Notes: a model not told the origin generated them from the letters alone. DNA of 64,000 bases from Kibdelosporangium philippinense (GCF_021390435.2 NZ_JAJVCN010000006.1:1-64000); one strand, 5' to 3'. Positions 11,076 to 20,353 are shown, counted from the first letter of the stretch. Translations and numbers: made by a program.

Positions 11076-11747
11076 CTGCCCGGCTTACGCGGAGGCAAAG
11101 GGGACCTGTGTGCCTCGGGACGCTCTCTTCGTCACGCCTGAACACAGGCTGTCGTGGCATCGGGGCGCGTGGGGTCCGGGTGTCGGTGGCGACGGCCGAG
11201 GAGTTTGGTGATGACGTCACGCAAGCAGCTCAAAGCCCAGGTCCGTGCCCGGATGGCCAAGACCGGCGAGCGCTACACCACCGCGTTGGCCCATGTGGCC
11301 GGAGCGTCTCCGGCTGGCGGGTGGACGTTGCGTGGAGGCACGGACCCCGACGCGGCGGGCCTGCACGCGATGCTCACGGCACGAGGCATTTCCGGTCTGA
11401 CCGAGGCGCTGGTGTTCGGCATCGGCGGCGGGATCGGCGCTGGCTACATCCTGTGGGAGTTCAAGCACGACAACAGCCGTTACGTGACGATAGGCTTTGA
11501 CAACTCCTGGCAGTACTTCGGCCGTCGCACCGAGAAGGTCCTCACCCGCCTTGGCATCGCAGCTGAGTGGCACAGGTCCGCGCCTAAGCCTGAATCCACC
11601 GATAGACCTTGTGTTGATCTTCCGGGGTGTTCTGGTCATGTGTGGATCTTGGGTTTTGGTGGTGGGCATGGTGAAACGGCTGGCTTGTCCAGCGTGTCCA
11701 CGGGAGGTCTCCGGTCGGGCCCTGGCGGGCGGGTGGTGAAGAAAAGG

Positions 11748-13136
11748 TCAGGCGGCGGGTGGGCTGGCGGCGGTGTGCAGGGTGGTGAAAGCCTCGGCCC
11801 AGGGCCAGTGCTCGGGTAGGTGCAGGACCGGGCGGCCTTGAGGGCGGGCAAGGCGGGCTGGGACGCAGACGAGGTGTTTGCGCAGTGTCGCGCCGCGGGC
11901 TTTGGCGTGGAAGGTGCTGGTGAGGCTGCCTGCGGCGCGCAGCAGGTTGTGGGCGAGGGCGGTGCAGACGACCCACGCGGCGTTGGCGTCGAACTGCCCC
12001 GATGGCAGATGCGCCAGCGGGCCGTCGATGAGGTCGGCGAAGGTCGTTTCGACGATCGCGTGCTGCCGGTGGGCGAGATCAGCGTCTACTGTGGATAGTT
12101 CGGTGTTGGTGAAGAACGCGTGGTAACGCCAGATCGGGAACAGGGCGTTCTCGGAGTTCTTGTCCTTCACCCGGCGTACCACCAGCCGGGCGGTGATGAC
12201 GTGGCGGGTTCCGGCGAAGGCGGTATAGCCGGTCTCGGCGACCTCGGCGTCAGAGATCAGCTCGCCGGTATCGGGATCTTCCACCGAACCCGGGTAGCGC
12301 ACCGCGACCCACGCGTCCTCGGCGATCGCCGTGATGGCGGCCTGGATTGACGGGTTGGTCGCCACGGTGATCGAGAACATCGCCCCGGCGCGGCGTGCGG
12401 CACTGACCACTGTGCCGGCGTAGTAGGCGGAATCGCCGCGGACCAGGATCCGTCCCGCGCGTGCCCCGGCGGCTTTCGCAGTGTTCAGGGCTTGGGTCAG
12501 TAACCTCGCCGCGCCCCGCGCGGAACCGGCGTTGCCTGCCCGCAGACGGATCGCGGCGACGAGGGGTGCGGCCAGCCGGGTGGAGATCGTGACCACCAGC
12601 GGCGAGAGCCCTCGCAGCAACAATTGGTAGCCACCGACTTTGGCCGGCCCGAACCGCGCACCTCGTTTCTGGGTGCCGTACACGCGGCGCAGCAGCGAGT
12701 CGATGTCCACAAAGGTCATCTGATCCGCCCCGGCCAGCACCGGGGTCTTCGCCGCCAGCGACACCAGCATCGCGCGCAGCACCGCGGCCAGTTGCAGCGC
12801 ATGGCCGTGGGTGAACGAGCGCAGAAACGATCCCAGCGTCGAGGGCGCGTACACCCCGGTGAACAGACGTTTCATCCCGCCGTGGCGGATCACGTCCAGG
12901 TCATCGATACAGTCCGCGCCCGCGAGCATCCCCGCGACGATCGAGGCGACCTTGCCTGCCGGGCTGGCCCCAGTCGACGGGATCGGAGCGTTCGTGATCT
13001 CTACCTTCTGCGCTACCAGTTCCGACATGCCCGCCCGCTCGGCCAGCGCCATCACCGGCACGATCCCGGCGCAGGACACGAGATTCTCCTCATCGAACCG
13101 CACCGCCGCCCGCGACCACCTGTGCGATAATTTCAC
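11748..13136 (-). CDS. IS1380-family transposase
   Basis: 462 residues, normal for the family. It begins MKLSHRWSRAAVRFDEENLVSCAG and has the features LAGADCIDDLDVIRHGG, MTFVDIDSLLRRVYGTQKRG (first acidic residue), GRILVRGDSAYYAG (second) and the late HRQHAIVETTFADLIDGPLA (E). Start GTG 13134-13136, with GGAAGG as ribosome binding site inside a long hairpin. Appears intact. Confidence 0.92.
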   Translation of the reverse strand: MKLSHRWSRAAVRFDEENLVSCAGIVPVMALAERAGMSELVAQKVEITNAPIPSTGASPAGKVASIVAGMLAGADCIDDLDVIRHGGMKRLFTGVYAPSTLGSFLRSFTHGHALQLAAVLRAMLVSLAAKTPVLAGADQMTFVDIDSLLRRVYGTQKRGARFGPAKVGGYQLLLRGLSPLVVTISTRLAAPLVAAIRLRAGNAGSARGAARLLTQALNTAKAAGARAGRILVRGDSAYYAGTVVSAARRAGAMFSITVATNPSIQAAITAIAEDAWVAVRYPGSVEDPDTGELISDAEVAETGYTAFAGTRHVITARLVVRRVKDKNSENALFPIWRYHAFFTNTELSTVDADLAHRQHAIVETTFADLIDGPLAHLPSGQFDANAAWVVCTALAHNLLRAAGSLTSTFHAKARGATLRKHLVCVPARLARPQGRPVLHLPEHWPWAEAFTTLHTAASPPAA

Positions 13137-13211
13137 TGAAAGTGCCTTCCATCCCCGGGTGATAATCGAGCCTCAGTAACTCGTATTATCACAGGTCAGA
13201 AGGCACTTTCA
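13137..13211 (-). promoter_or_regulatory. Leader hairpin covering the transposase ribosome binding site
   Basis: TGAAAGTGCCTTC (13137-13149) pairs perfectly with GAAGGCACTTTCA (13199-13211). Nested inside, GTGATAAT (13159-13166) pairs with ATTATCAC (13185-13192). The transposase RBS (GGAAGG on the minus strand) is in the stem, so read-through transcripts from outside would be poorly translated, a known way IS elements limit transposition. Confidence 0.6.
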
Positions 13212-14015
13212 CTTGTAACACGCCGCCCCGAACACCCACTCATCAGTGGATTCAGGCTAAGGCGGCGCAGGCGTGGCTGACCGGCCAGTTGGCCGACGGC
13301 AACGCCGTGATGGTGTGGCCGGACCGTTACCAGATCGGCTACTGGGACCTTCCGGAGCAGCTCGACGGCCACGGCGGTCACCCGGTTGTGGTGTACGCAG
13401 CTTCTGGTGACCAGGTGTATCTGGACGACCGGAACCTGGCGCCGCTGACCGTTGCCCGAGCGGACCTGGACCGGGCGGTGGCCCGGGTCGGCAGTTGGAA
13501 GAACCAGGGGCTCGTGATCACCGACCGGGATCGCACGCCTGATGTCGAGACTGCGGTTCGCGAGGGTTTGCGGGATGTCGTTGAGCATCTGTCGGCGAAG
13601 TCGGACTCGTTCTCGTTGCCCGCGTGGCGCAAGTGGTCACGGATGATGACAAACACCAAGGCCGCCAAGGCGTGGCCACGGGTGTTCGCCGACGGACAGT
13701 GGCTCGACCTGGCGATGCAGGGCGTCCGGGAGGGTGTGGACGCCCGTTTCGGGGTCACCGGCGGTAACTTGCGGCCGTTGTTCGCGGATTTCCTTGAGCA
13801 GGCTGGGCATTCCGGACTGGCGCCGCAGTGGCGGGAGATCGCCGAGATGTGGCACGCGCTGGGCGAGATGACCGAGTTCGCGGCCATGGGCAAGCAGCTC
13901 AATGCGTTGTACGAGGCGGAAACCGATGCCATTGCCCGCCTAAAGGCGACGACAACGGCCTGACGGAGCACCGCGGCTCGGCATCAACACGGCCGGATCC
14001 GTCGGCAGATGGGCC

Positions 14016-15011
14016 TCAGTGGGCGGCGGTCGAGTCGCGGACGACCAAGGTCGTGGCCAATTCGATGTGCAGAGCCTCGGGTTGGTGACCGTCGAGCACC
14101 CGCATGAGCTGGGTGACGGCGATGCGGCCCATCTCCTGCAACGGTTGCCGCACGGTGGTCAGCGCGGGATCGGTGGCCTCGCTGAGATCGATGTCGTCGA
14201 ACCCGGCGACGGACAGATCCTCAGGGACCCGCAGTCCCCGTTCCCGTGCGGCCTGCAACGTGCCGACGGCGACCTTGTCGTTGAAGCACACGATCGCGGT
14301 CAGCCGGGGTGAGAGGTCAAGGAGGGACGCCGCGGCGCTGCGACCTGCGGCAGTGGTGGGTTCGATGTGGCGCAACCGTTCTGGCGTCAGCAGGATTCCG
14401 GCTTGGGCGAGGGCGGCGCGGTGTCCGGCCAGGCGCGCGTCGCCCGCCAGCCACTCGTCGGGGCCCGCGATGACGCCGATGTCCCTGTGGCCGAGGCCGA
14501 TCAGATGGTCGGCAACTGCCCTGGCACCGGAGAAATGGGCTGCTGAGACAGCGGCGATGTCCGGCGGTGGTGGGGTGCGGGGATCGACCACGACGAATGG
14601 AAAACCGGTGTGGGACAACGTGACCAGCTGGTCGCCTGCCTCCGGCGGAAGGATCAGGATCGCGCCGTTGATGTCGTCTTGGCTTGGCAGTACCGTGAGC
14701 GCGTCGCTGTCCTGTGCGGATTCTCCTGCGTCAAGGACTAGGCGCAGGCCGTGGAGTTTCAGGGTTTCCGCGATTGAGGAGACGATCACGCCGAAGTAGT
14801 CCGTCAGCACGTATGGGCAGCGGACATACACCGTGCGCGGCCGGGAAGGCTGGGTTGCGCGCTGTTTGTGGCGTTCGACGGCTTGCAGGACCAGGTCGCG
14901 GGTTCGGGGCGCCACGTTCACGCGGTCGTTGAGTACCCGCGAGACGGTCGCGACCGAGACACCGGTCTCCGCCGCTATGTCACGGAGACTCGCGCGCCGG
15001 TTATCGGGCAT
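14016..15011 (-). CDS. LacI-family transcriptional repressor
   Basis: 331 residues. The N-terminal LacI HTH (SLRDIAAETGVSVATVSRVLN) is followed by a periplasmic-binding-protein-like sugar-sensing domain (IVCFNDKVAVGTLQAARERG, VPEDLSVAGFDDIDLSEATDP) and the terminal ALTTVRQPLQEMGRIAVTQL. It is divergent from the two GH30 glycosidase genes, so it most likely represses them and is induced by a sugar released from their substrate. Confidence 0.93.
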   Translation of the reverse strand: MPDNRRASLRDIAAETGVSVATVSRVLNDRVNVAPRTRDLVLQAVERHKQRATQPSRPRTVYVRCPYVLTDYFGVIVSSIAETLKLHGLRLVLDAGESAQDSDALTVLPSQDDINGAILILPPEAGDQLVTLSHTGFPFVVVDPRTPPPPDIAAVSAAHFSGARAVADHLIGLGHRDIGVIAGPDEWLAGDARLAGHRAALAQAGILLTPERLRHIEPTTAAGRSAAASLLDLSPRLTAIVCFNDKVAVGTLQAARERGLRVPEDLSVAGFDDIDLSEATDPALTTVRQPLQEMGRIAVTQLMRVLDGHQPEALHIELATTLVVRDSTAAH

Positions 15012-15065
15012 GGCGCTGTTTCAGGTGCCCGGGCTGGCGTTGCACCTGGTGAGTATAGCGAAGGC

Positions 15066-15116
15066 TTGACGACGTCAACCGGCGCGGTGTTTCATGCTGC
15101 AAGTCGGTGTTTCATG
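15066..15116. promoter_or_regulatory. Candidate LacI operator and direct repeats in the lacI-GH30 intergenic region
   Basis: TTGAC-GAC-GTCAA (15066-15078) is a perfect inverted repeat near the middle of the divergent region. Two direct copies of GGTGTTTCATG lie at 15086-15096 and 15106-15116, exactly 20 bp apart. Either could be the regulator's site. Confidence 0.45.
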
Positions 15117-15144
15117 GTGATCACCGCTTGTTACAAGGACGGCG

Positions 15145-16263
15145 ATGAGAACGATTGTCGTGTCGGTGGCCCTCGTCGCGGGGCTCGCCGCGGTGCCTGC
15201 GGCCGAGGCCTCCGGTGAACGAGTGCGGGTGTGGGTGACCACGCCGGATCGGTCTGAACTGCTGGCGCAACGTCCGCCGGTGACGTTCGGCAAGAGCCCG
15301 TCCACCCAGCCGACGATCGTCATCGACCCTGATCGCGAGTATCAGACCGTCGACGGGTTCGGCGCGTCGATCACCGATTCCTCCGCCGCGGTGCTCGCTG
15401 GTCTTGCGCCTGCTGTCCGGGCTGACACGATGCGCGAGCTGTTCGATCCGGTACGCGCACGCAACATAGTCCTTGGCACCACACGTAACTGGGCGCGCAG
15501 CGTGGTCAACTGGAACATCGCGCTGGACAGCACCGGCGGCCCACACAACGGCGGCTGCGGCACGTGCACAGGCCTGGTCACGGTGCACCCAGACGGTTCC
15601 GTAACCACAGACGCCGAGTACTACACGATCGGACACCTGGCGAAGTTCGTGAAACCCGGCGCCCGCCGCGTCGCCAGCACGTCCTTCGGCACCACGGGCT
15701 GGAACGGCCAGATCATGGACGCCGCGTTCCGCAATCCGGACGGATCCACCGCACTCGTGGTCCACAACCAAAACGACGACCCGCGGTCGTTCGCGGTCAA
15801 CGTCGGAGACCGCACCTTCGAGTACACGCTGCCCGGCGGCGCCCTGGCCACCTTCACCTGGCCCCGCGGCCACAGCCGAAGCCTGGACTTTGTGCCGATC
15901 AACGGTGCCACAGCCGCACCCGGGCCAGAAGCAAACCTCGCCGTTGACGACGACGCCTCAACCCGTTGGTCCAGCGGAGCACCTCAAGCCAACGGGCAGT
16001 ACCTCCACGTGGATCTGGGCGCACGCAAGCGCTTCCGCCGAGTCGCTGTCGACAGCGGCGGGTACCTCGGTGACTACGCCCGCAACTGGCAGTTGGAGAT
16101 CAGCGACAACGGCACCACATGGCGGACCGTCGCGACCGGGACCGGGGGCAGGCAACTCACGACCATTGACGTCCGCCACACCAGCGCACGGTTCTTACGT
16201 ATCACCTCCACCAGTGCAGCAAGCGCTTGGTGGAGCGTCGCCGACATCCGCCTCTACGACTGA
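15145..16263 (+). CDS. GH30-like secreted protein lacking the catalytic core, with F5/8-type C domain
   Basis: 372 residues with a Sec signal peptide (MRTIVVSVALVAGLAAVPA). The N-terminal ~100 residues match the start of its neighbour's GH30 domain (VWVTTPDRSELL, YQTVDGFGASITDSSAA). After FDPVRA the sequence jumps to RNIVLGTTRNWARSVVNWN, which in the neighbour lies about 230 codons further on. The acid/base (QNEPN) and nucleophile (FTECSG) segments of GH30 are therefore missing. A C-terminal F5/8 type C (CBM32-like) carbohydrate-binding domain follows from about residue 255. The frame is intact, so a secreted non-catalytic binding protein is possible, but a deletion remnant is equally likely. 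Confidence 0.8.
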   Translation: MRTIVVSVALVAGLAAVPAAEASGERVRVWVTTPDRSELLAQRPPVTFGKSPSTQPTIVIDPDREYQTVDGFGASITDSSAAVLAGLAPAVRADTMRELFDPVRARNIVLGTTRNWARSVVNWNIALDSTGGPHNGGCGTCTGLVTVHPDGSVTTDAEYYTIGHLAKFVKPGARRVASTSFGTTGWNGQIMDAAFRNPDGSTALVVHNQNDDPRSFAVNVGDRTFEYTLPGGALATFTWPRGHSRSLDFVPINGATAAPGPEANLAVDDDASTRWSSGAPQANGQYLHVDLGARKRFRRVAVDSGGYLGDYARNWQLEISDNGTTWRTVATGTGGRQLTTIDVRHTSARFLRITSTSAASAWWSVADIRLYD

Positions 16264-16317
16264 GGCGGAGCGGGGCACCGCCCCACGAGATTGCTCTTTA
16301 CCCCTGCAAGGAGCGTC

Positions 16318-18138
16318 ATGCACTCAACGATGAGGAGCAGGCGATGGCGGATCACCGCACTCGCCGCGGCAGCTGTCACTGCCGGAACTTTCCTGGCCAT
16401 CCCGGCCCAGACCGCGCTTGCTGCGACAAGTGCCAGCGTCTGGCTGACCACTGGCGACCGGTCGAACCTGTTACGGCAACAAGGAAACGTCACTTTCGGT
16501 TCTGGTGGTAGCGGCCCGGTCATCACGGTCAACCCGAACGCCACCTACCAGTCGATGGTCGGGTTCGGTGCCTCGTTCACCGATTCGGCCGCGTGGAACG
16601 TCTTCAACTCGCCACGACGTGACGAGATCATGAACGCGCTGTTCAACCCGAACACCGGCGTGGGCATGACCTTCCTGCGTCAACCCATTGGCGCGACAGA
16701 CTTCTCACGCAGCTTCTACACCTACAACGACGGCGCCGCCGACCCGACGCTGTCACGATTCTCCATCGCGCACGACAATGCCTACATCCTTCCGTTGGTA
16801 CGCCAAGCCAAATCGCTCAACCCAAGACTGTCTATTATGGCCAGTCCGTGGAGCGCGCCAGCGTGGATGAAGAACAACAACAACCTGATCGGTGGGTCGC
16901 TCAACGACAGCCGGATCGGTGTGTACGCCGACTATCTGGTCAGGTTCACCCAGGCGTACACGGCCGCGGGCGCGCCGATCGACTACATGAGCGTGCAGAA
17001 CGAGCCGAACTTCTCCCCGCCGGGGTATCCGGGCATGCTGATGTCGGCGGCACAGCAGTCGAACATCATCAACAACCTGGTGCCGAAGCTGCGTGCGGCC
17101 GGGTTCGGCACGAGGCTGCTCGGCTATGACCACAACTGGGACAACACCAGCTATGCCCAGCAGGTCAACAACAGTGCGGGCAACAACGTGGTCGGTTCGG
17201 CGTGGCACTGCTACGGCGGTAACCCAAGTGGACAGTCGGTGGTGCGCAATGCCCAGCCGAACAAGGAGATCTTCTTCACCGAGTGCTCCGGCACCTCGTC
17301 GGGCAGTGACGCCGCTACCTTCCGGGACACGTTGCGCTGGCAGGGGATCAACCTCGCGATCGGCACCACCCGCAACTGGGCAAGGACCGTCACGACGTGG
17401 AACATGGCCCTGGACAACAACCACGGCCCGGTCATTGGCAGCTGTGGCAACTGCATGGGCGTCGTCACCACGAACGGCAGCAACGTCACGTACAACGCCG
17501 AGTACTACGTGCTGGGCCACCTGAGCAAGTTCGTGCAGCCCGGTGCTGTGCGGATCGACTCGACCGGGTACGGCGAGGGCGGCATCCAGAATGTGGCGTT
17601 CCGCAACCCGAACGGATCGATCGTGCTCGTCGCGATCAACAGCGGCGGTACGCAGAACTTCCAGGTCTCCTATGGTGGCCAGTCGTTCGGATACCAGTTG
17701 CCGGGCGGCTCGATGGCGACATTCACCTGGCCGGGCACGCTTGACCCGCCGACCGGTCGGACCGGGCAGATCACCGGCCTGGCTGGCAAGTGCCTCGATG
17801 TCACCGGCGGATCGACGGTCAACGGCAACCTGCCACAGATCTGGACGTGCGTCGGCGGCCCGAACCAGCAGTGGACCATGGGTACCGACGGCACGATCCG
17901 CGGCCTTGGCAAGTGCCTCGACGTTGCTGGCGGCGGTACGGCAGATGGCACGCCGGTCCAGTCATGGGACTGTTTCGGCGCAGGCAACCAGCAATGGACC
18001 TATTCCGGCGGGACGTTGATCAACGTCCATACGAGAAAGTGCCTTGACGTCACGGGAAACAACTCCGCGGACGGCACCAAGCTGCAGATCTGGACCTGCG
18101 GCAGCGGAGCCAACCAGCGGTGGACCGTCCCAGCATAA
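16318..18138 (+). CDS. Secreted GH30 glycosidase with C-terminal ricin-B (CBM13) lectin domain
   Basis: 606 residues from ATG 16318 behind AAGGAG. Twin-Arg-like N-region (MRSRRWRITALAAAAVTAGT) and Ala-rich signal peptide cleaved near QTALAA. GH30 TIM-barrel with acid/base E229 (SVQNEPNFSP) and nucleophile E322 (IFFTECSG), a β-sandwich, then from about residue 478 a ricin-type β-trefoil with repeated GKCLDV/QIWTC/NQQWT motifs. GH30 enzymes hydrolyse β-glucosylceramide, β-1,6-glucan or glucuronoxylan; the specificity here is not readable. Likely under the LacI regulator, as an operon with the preceding gene (54 bp gap). Confidence 0.93.
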   Translation: MHSTMRSRRWRITALAAAAVTAGTFLAIPAQTALAATSASVWLTTGDRSNLLRQQGNVTFGSGGSGPVITVNPNATYQSMVGFGASFTDSAAWNVFNSPRRDEIMNALFNPNTGVGMTFLRQPIGATDFSRSFYTYNDGAADPTLSRFSIAHDNAYILPLVRQAKSLNPRLSIMASPWSAPAWMKNNNNLIGGSLNDSRIGVYADYLVRFTQAYTAAGAPIDYMSVQNEPNFSPPGYPGMLMSAAQQSNIINNLVPKLRAAGFGTRLLGYDHNWDNTSYAQQVNNSAGNNVVGSAWHCYGGNPSGQSVVRNAQPNKEIFFTECSGTSSGSDAATFRDTLRWQGINLAIGTTRNWARTVTTWNMALDNNHGPVIGSCGNCMGVVTTNGSNVTYNAEYYVLGHLSKFVQPGAVRIDSTGYGEGGIQNVAFRNPNGSIVLVAINSGGTQNFQVSYGGQSFGYQLPGGSMATFTWPGTLDPPTGRTGQITGLAGKCLDVTGGSTVNGNLPQIWTCVGGPNQQWTMGTDGTIRGLGKCLDVAGGGTADGTPVQSWDCFGAGNQQWTYSGGTLINVHTRKCLDVTGNNSADGTKLQIWTCGSGANQRWTVPA

Positions 18139-18142
18139 AACT

Positions 18143-18179
18143 CCGGTGGGGCGGGCTTGGGGGTCCGCCCCGCCGGTTT
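18143..18179. terminator. Bidirectional terminator between GH30 and VOC genes
   Basis: CCGGTGGGGCGG (18143-18154) and CCGCCCCGCCGG (18165-18176) form a 12-bp stem with one G-T pair, followed by TTT on the plus strand. It lies between convergent genes. Confidence 0.8.
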
Positions 18180-18617
18180 CTAGCTGAGCTGCTCGGCCAA
18201 TGCGACGATGATCCCTTCGGGGCCGCGGATGTAGCAGAACCGGTAGCTGTCGCCTTCGACGTTCGCCAACTCGCCGAGGAGTTCCCAGCCGCGGGCACGT
18301 ATCCCTTCGGCGAGGGTGTCGATGTTGTCCACGGCGAACAAGATCCGCCGGATGCCCAGCGCGTGCACTGGCGCGTCGGCTGCGCCACTGACCGCCGTTG
18401 GCCGGTGGTAGCGCATCAGTTCGAGCCTGCCGTTGCCGTCTGGCGTCCGCATCATCGCGATGTCGAGCTTGACGTCGTCGAGCCCGACGATGCGGCCCAT
18501 CCAATCGCCCTCGAACGTTCCCCTGCCTTGCGTGGTCAGGCCAAGGTGCTCGAAGAACTCGATCGTGGCATCGAGATCCTCGACGACGATGCCCACGTTT
18601 TCCAACCGCTTGATCAT
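18180..18617 (-). CDS. VOC-fold (glyoxalase/bleomycin-resistance-like) protein
   Basis: 145 residues of the vicinal oxygen chelate fold: βαβββ units opening MIKRLENVGIVVEDLDATI and IRRILFAVDNIDTLAEGIR, and ending RFCYIRGPEGIIVALAEQ, where E is a usual metal ligand. Start ATG 18617 with AAGGAGG. Located 51 bp downstream of the flavin oxidase gene, probably in the same operon. Could be a lyase, isomerase or dioxygenase; no substrate is evident. Confidence 0.85.
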   Translation of the reverse strand: MIKRLENVGIVVEDLDATIEFFEHLGLTTQGRGTFEGDWMGRIVGLDDVKLDIAMMRTPDGNGRLELMRYHRPTAVSGAADAPVHALGIRRILFAVDNIDTLAEGIRARGWELLGELANVEGDSYRFCYIRGPEGIIVALAEQLS

Positions 18618-18668
18618 GGTGTGCCTCCTTACCCCAGTGACGGAGCCGGTTCGAGGAACTCGACACTG

Positions 18669-19721
18669 TCAGGAGGCGAATCTGGTGGGATCCATGAATT
18701 CGATCGGGCAATAGGTGGGTTCGCCGGTCACGATCTGCGCCAGCAGCTCGCCGATACCGGCGCAGTGCTTGAATCCGTGGCCGCTGTCGCCGCCTGCGAC
18801 GGTCACGTGGTCGCTGATCCGTCCGACAAGGAACTGCTCGTCAGGCGAATCCGTGACGTGGCAGGGCTTGACGTCGAACGGCTTGGGGGCCAACGACGGA
18901 AACGCTTGCGCGACAGCGTCTTCGACATCGACGGTGTCCAGGGGATGCGCGCCGACCTTGACGGCGAAGTCCGCTGTCGAGCCGTGCCCCCACAGGCCCA
19001 TCTCCTCGGAAAAGTCCCAGACGAAGGCAGGGAACTTCGCCAGCGAGAAATCGGCGGAATCCTTGGGACGGAACCAGCTCACGGGCGTCGGCGTGTGCTT
19101 CAACGGCAGATCCGGGACGAAGTGGCGCAAGCCCGCACCGGCCGCGATCACGATCTGGTCGGCTTCGATGGCCAGCGTCGGCGTGTAGACCGTGTTGCCT
19201 TCTATGGCCAGGACGTTGGTGTTCGCGTGCACGTCCGCGCCGAGCCGTTCGGCCGCGGCGACGTGGGCGCGGACGCTGAGCTCGGGGTAGCAGATGCCCG
19301 CGCCCGGGTCCCAAACGCCGATTTGTCCAGGTTGGACGTTGTACTGTGGTTGGCGTTCAACGACTTCCGTGTTGGTCAGCAGTTCGACCGGAACGCCTGC
19401 CTGCTGCGGCACGGTAATGGCCTTGCTGTCCGGATTTCCAACGTAGAGCAGGCCGGTCTGGTGGACATAGGTTTCGCCGGTCTGCGCGCCTAGCGCCGTC
19501 CACAGTTCAAGGGATTTCAGCGCGATCGCTGACAGGCTGGGATGTTCCATGCAGGCGATCCGGAACAGCCTTGTGCCGCCGTGGGATGAGCCTTGGTCGT
19601 GGCCGATCGCGTGCTGCTCGATGCCTGCCACGGTCAGGCCGCGCTGGGCAAGGCGCCAGAGCGCCGCCGATCCGAACGCGCCCAATCCGACAACCACGAC
19701 ATCTTTCCGGACGATCTGCAA
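18669..19721 (-). CDS. solA: N-methyl-L-tryptophan oxidase / sarcosine oxidase-like flavoenzyme
   Basis: 350 residues of the DAO family with covalent FAD. Rossmann dinucleotide motif VVVVGLGAFGSAALWRLA, SSHGGTRLFRIA, and the covalent flavin Cys in KPCHVTDSPDEQF, all characteristic of the monomeric sarcosine/N-methyltryptophan oxidases. It oxidatively demethylates N-methyl amino acids, giving formaldehyde and peroxide. Start is probably TTG 19721 with GAGGAG inside the end of the upstream gene, which stops 1 bp before. The exact substrate is uncertain, so the symbol is tentative. Confidence 0.8.
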   Translation of the reverse strand: MQIVRKDVVVVGLGAFGSAALWRLAQRGLTVAGIEQHAIGHDQGSSHGGTRLFRIACMEHPSLSAIALKSLELWTALGAQTGETYVHQTGLLYVGNPDSKAITVPQQAGVPVELLTNTEVVERQPQYNVQPGQIGVWDPGAGICYPELSVRAHVAAAERLGADVHANTNVLAIEGNTVYTPTLAIEADQIVIAAGAGLRHFVPDLPLKHTPTPVSWFRPKDSADFSLAKFPAFVWDFSEEMGLWGHGSTADFAVKVGAHPLDTVDVEDAVAQAFPSLAPKPFDVKPCHVTDSPDEQFLVGRISDHVTVAGGDSGHGFKHCAGIGELLAQIVTGEPTYCPIEFMDPTRFAS

Positions 19722-19722
19722 A

Positions 19723-20313
19723 CTAGCTCCTCACGCGGATCAAGGTGACGCCGTACGTTGCGATCCAGACGACCCACATTAACCAGCCAAGCAATCCGAG
19801 CAAGCCGATCGACAGGGTCGCGAACGTGAACATCAACATGGCCCCGGTGAAACCAAGCGTCGCGTGCCAGCGGCGGATCAGCCCGGCTTGCAGGCCGCCC
19901 ATGGACAGTCCGAGCATCACGATCGCGAGGAACGTGCCATTGAGGCTGAACAAGGCCTCATGCAGGTTCCATAAGCCCTCGGTTGGCGGGTTCATCGCGT
20001 GCCGCAGTGCGATGACCGCGGTGAATGCGCCGTTCTGCAGCAGCATCCCGGCGAATCCGACCAGGGCCCAGCCGGATCGGAGGATGTTCAGCGCGCCCGC
20101 TGCGAAGAGCGTGGCCGCCAGGAAACTGGCCGGGCCCAAAGCCAAGGCCACGGCCAACGCCCGTGCTGTCCTTGGCGAAGAACTGGGCGGCCTCGGGGTA
20201 CGGGGTTCCTGGGATGGGCAGGCCCGCTGGCACGGCGATCGCGTTGGCGAGGACGATCAGGATCGCGAACCCCAGTCCCGCCGCCCCGCTGAGCTGGGTG
20301 AACGTTTTGGTTT
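19723..20313 (-). pseudogene. Multi-TM membrane protein, frameshifted
   Basis: The downstream part (19723-20157) encodes about five hydrophobic segments (GPASFLAATLFAAGALNIL, FSLNGTFLAIVMLGLSMGG, LSIGLLGLLGWLMWVVWI). In another frame just upstream the minus strand reads FTQLSGAAGLGFAILIVLAN and YPEAAQFFAKDST, which would naturally continue into LAVALALGPAS if one base were removed near 20163. No convincing start codon precedes the first segment either. It resembles the small membrane proteins often divergent from a TetR repressor. Either a recently broken gene or a one-base error; translation from 20157 would lack the first helix. Confidence 0.6.
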
Positions 20314-20353
20314 GACGACTCGTATAATGAATATAGCGAACGGAAGGCGATTG

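Larger units (their letters stand above)
11589..13256 (-). mobile_element. IS1380-type insertion sequence, 1668 bp, 5-bp CTAAG duplication
   Basis: Inverted ends: CCTGAATCCACCGATAG from 11589 and the reverse complement of CTCATCAGTGGATTCAGG ending at 13256. CTAAG occurs immediately on both sides (11584-11588 and 13257-13261). Size, single transposase and end sequence fit IS1380, although that family usually duplicates 4 bp. Confidence 0.9.
11211..13963 (+). pseudogene. BtrH_N/DUF4872-like gene, interrupted by an IS1380-type element
   Basis: The 5' part (11211-11588, 126 codons) begins MTSRKQLKAQVRARMAKTG and contains LTEALVFGIGGGIGAGYILW, matching my memory of the BtrH N-terminal domain family (butirosin side-chain transfer). 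The 3' part is 13262-13963. Deleting the element and one CTAAG copy joins HRSAPK directly to AAQAWLTGQLADGN in frame, giving a 359-residue protein ending in a helical C-terminal domain. The gene is thus broken only by the insertion. In its present state the 5' fragment reads into the element and stops at 11819. The true role of the intact protein is unknown; acyl transfer is a family-based guess. Confidence 0.85.

Noticed and set aside
18120..19493. 457-aa plus-strand open frame
   Set aside because: Antisense shadow across the VOC and flavin-oxidase genes and their intergenic gap.
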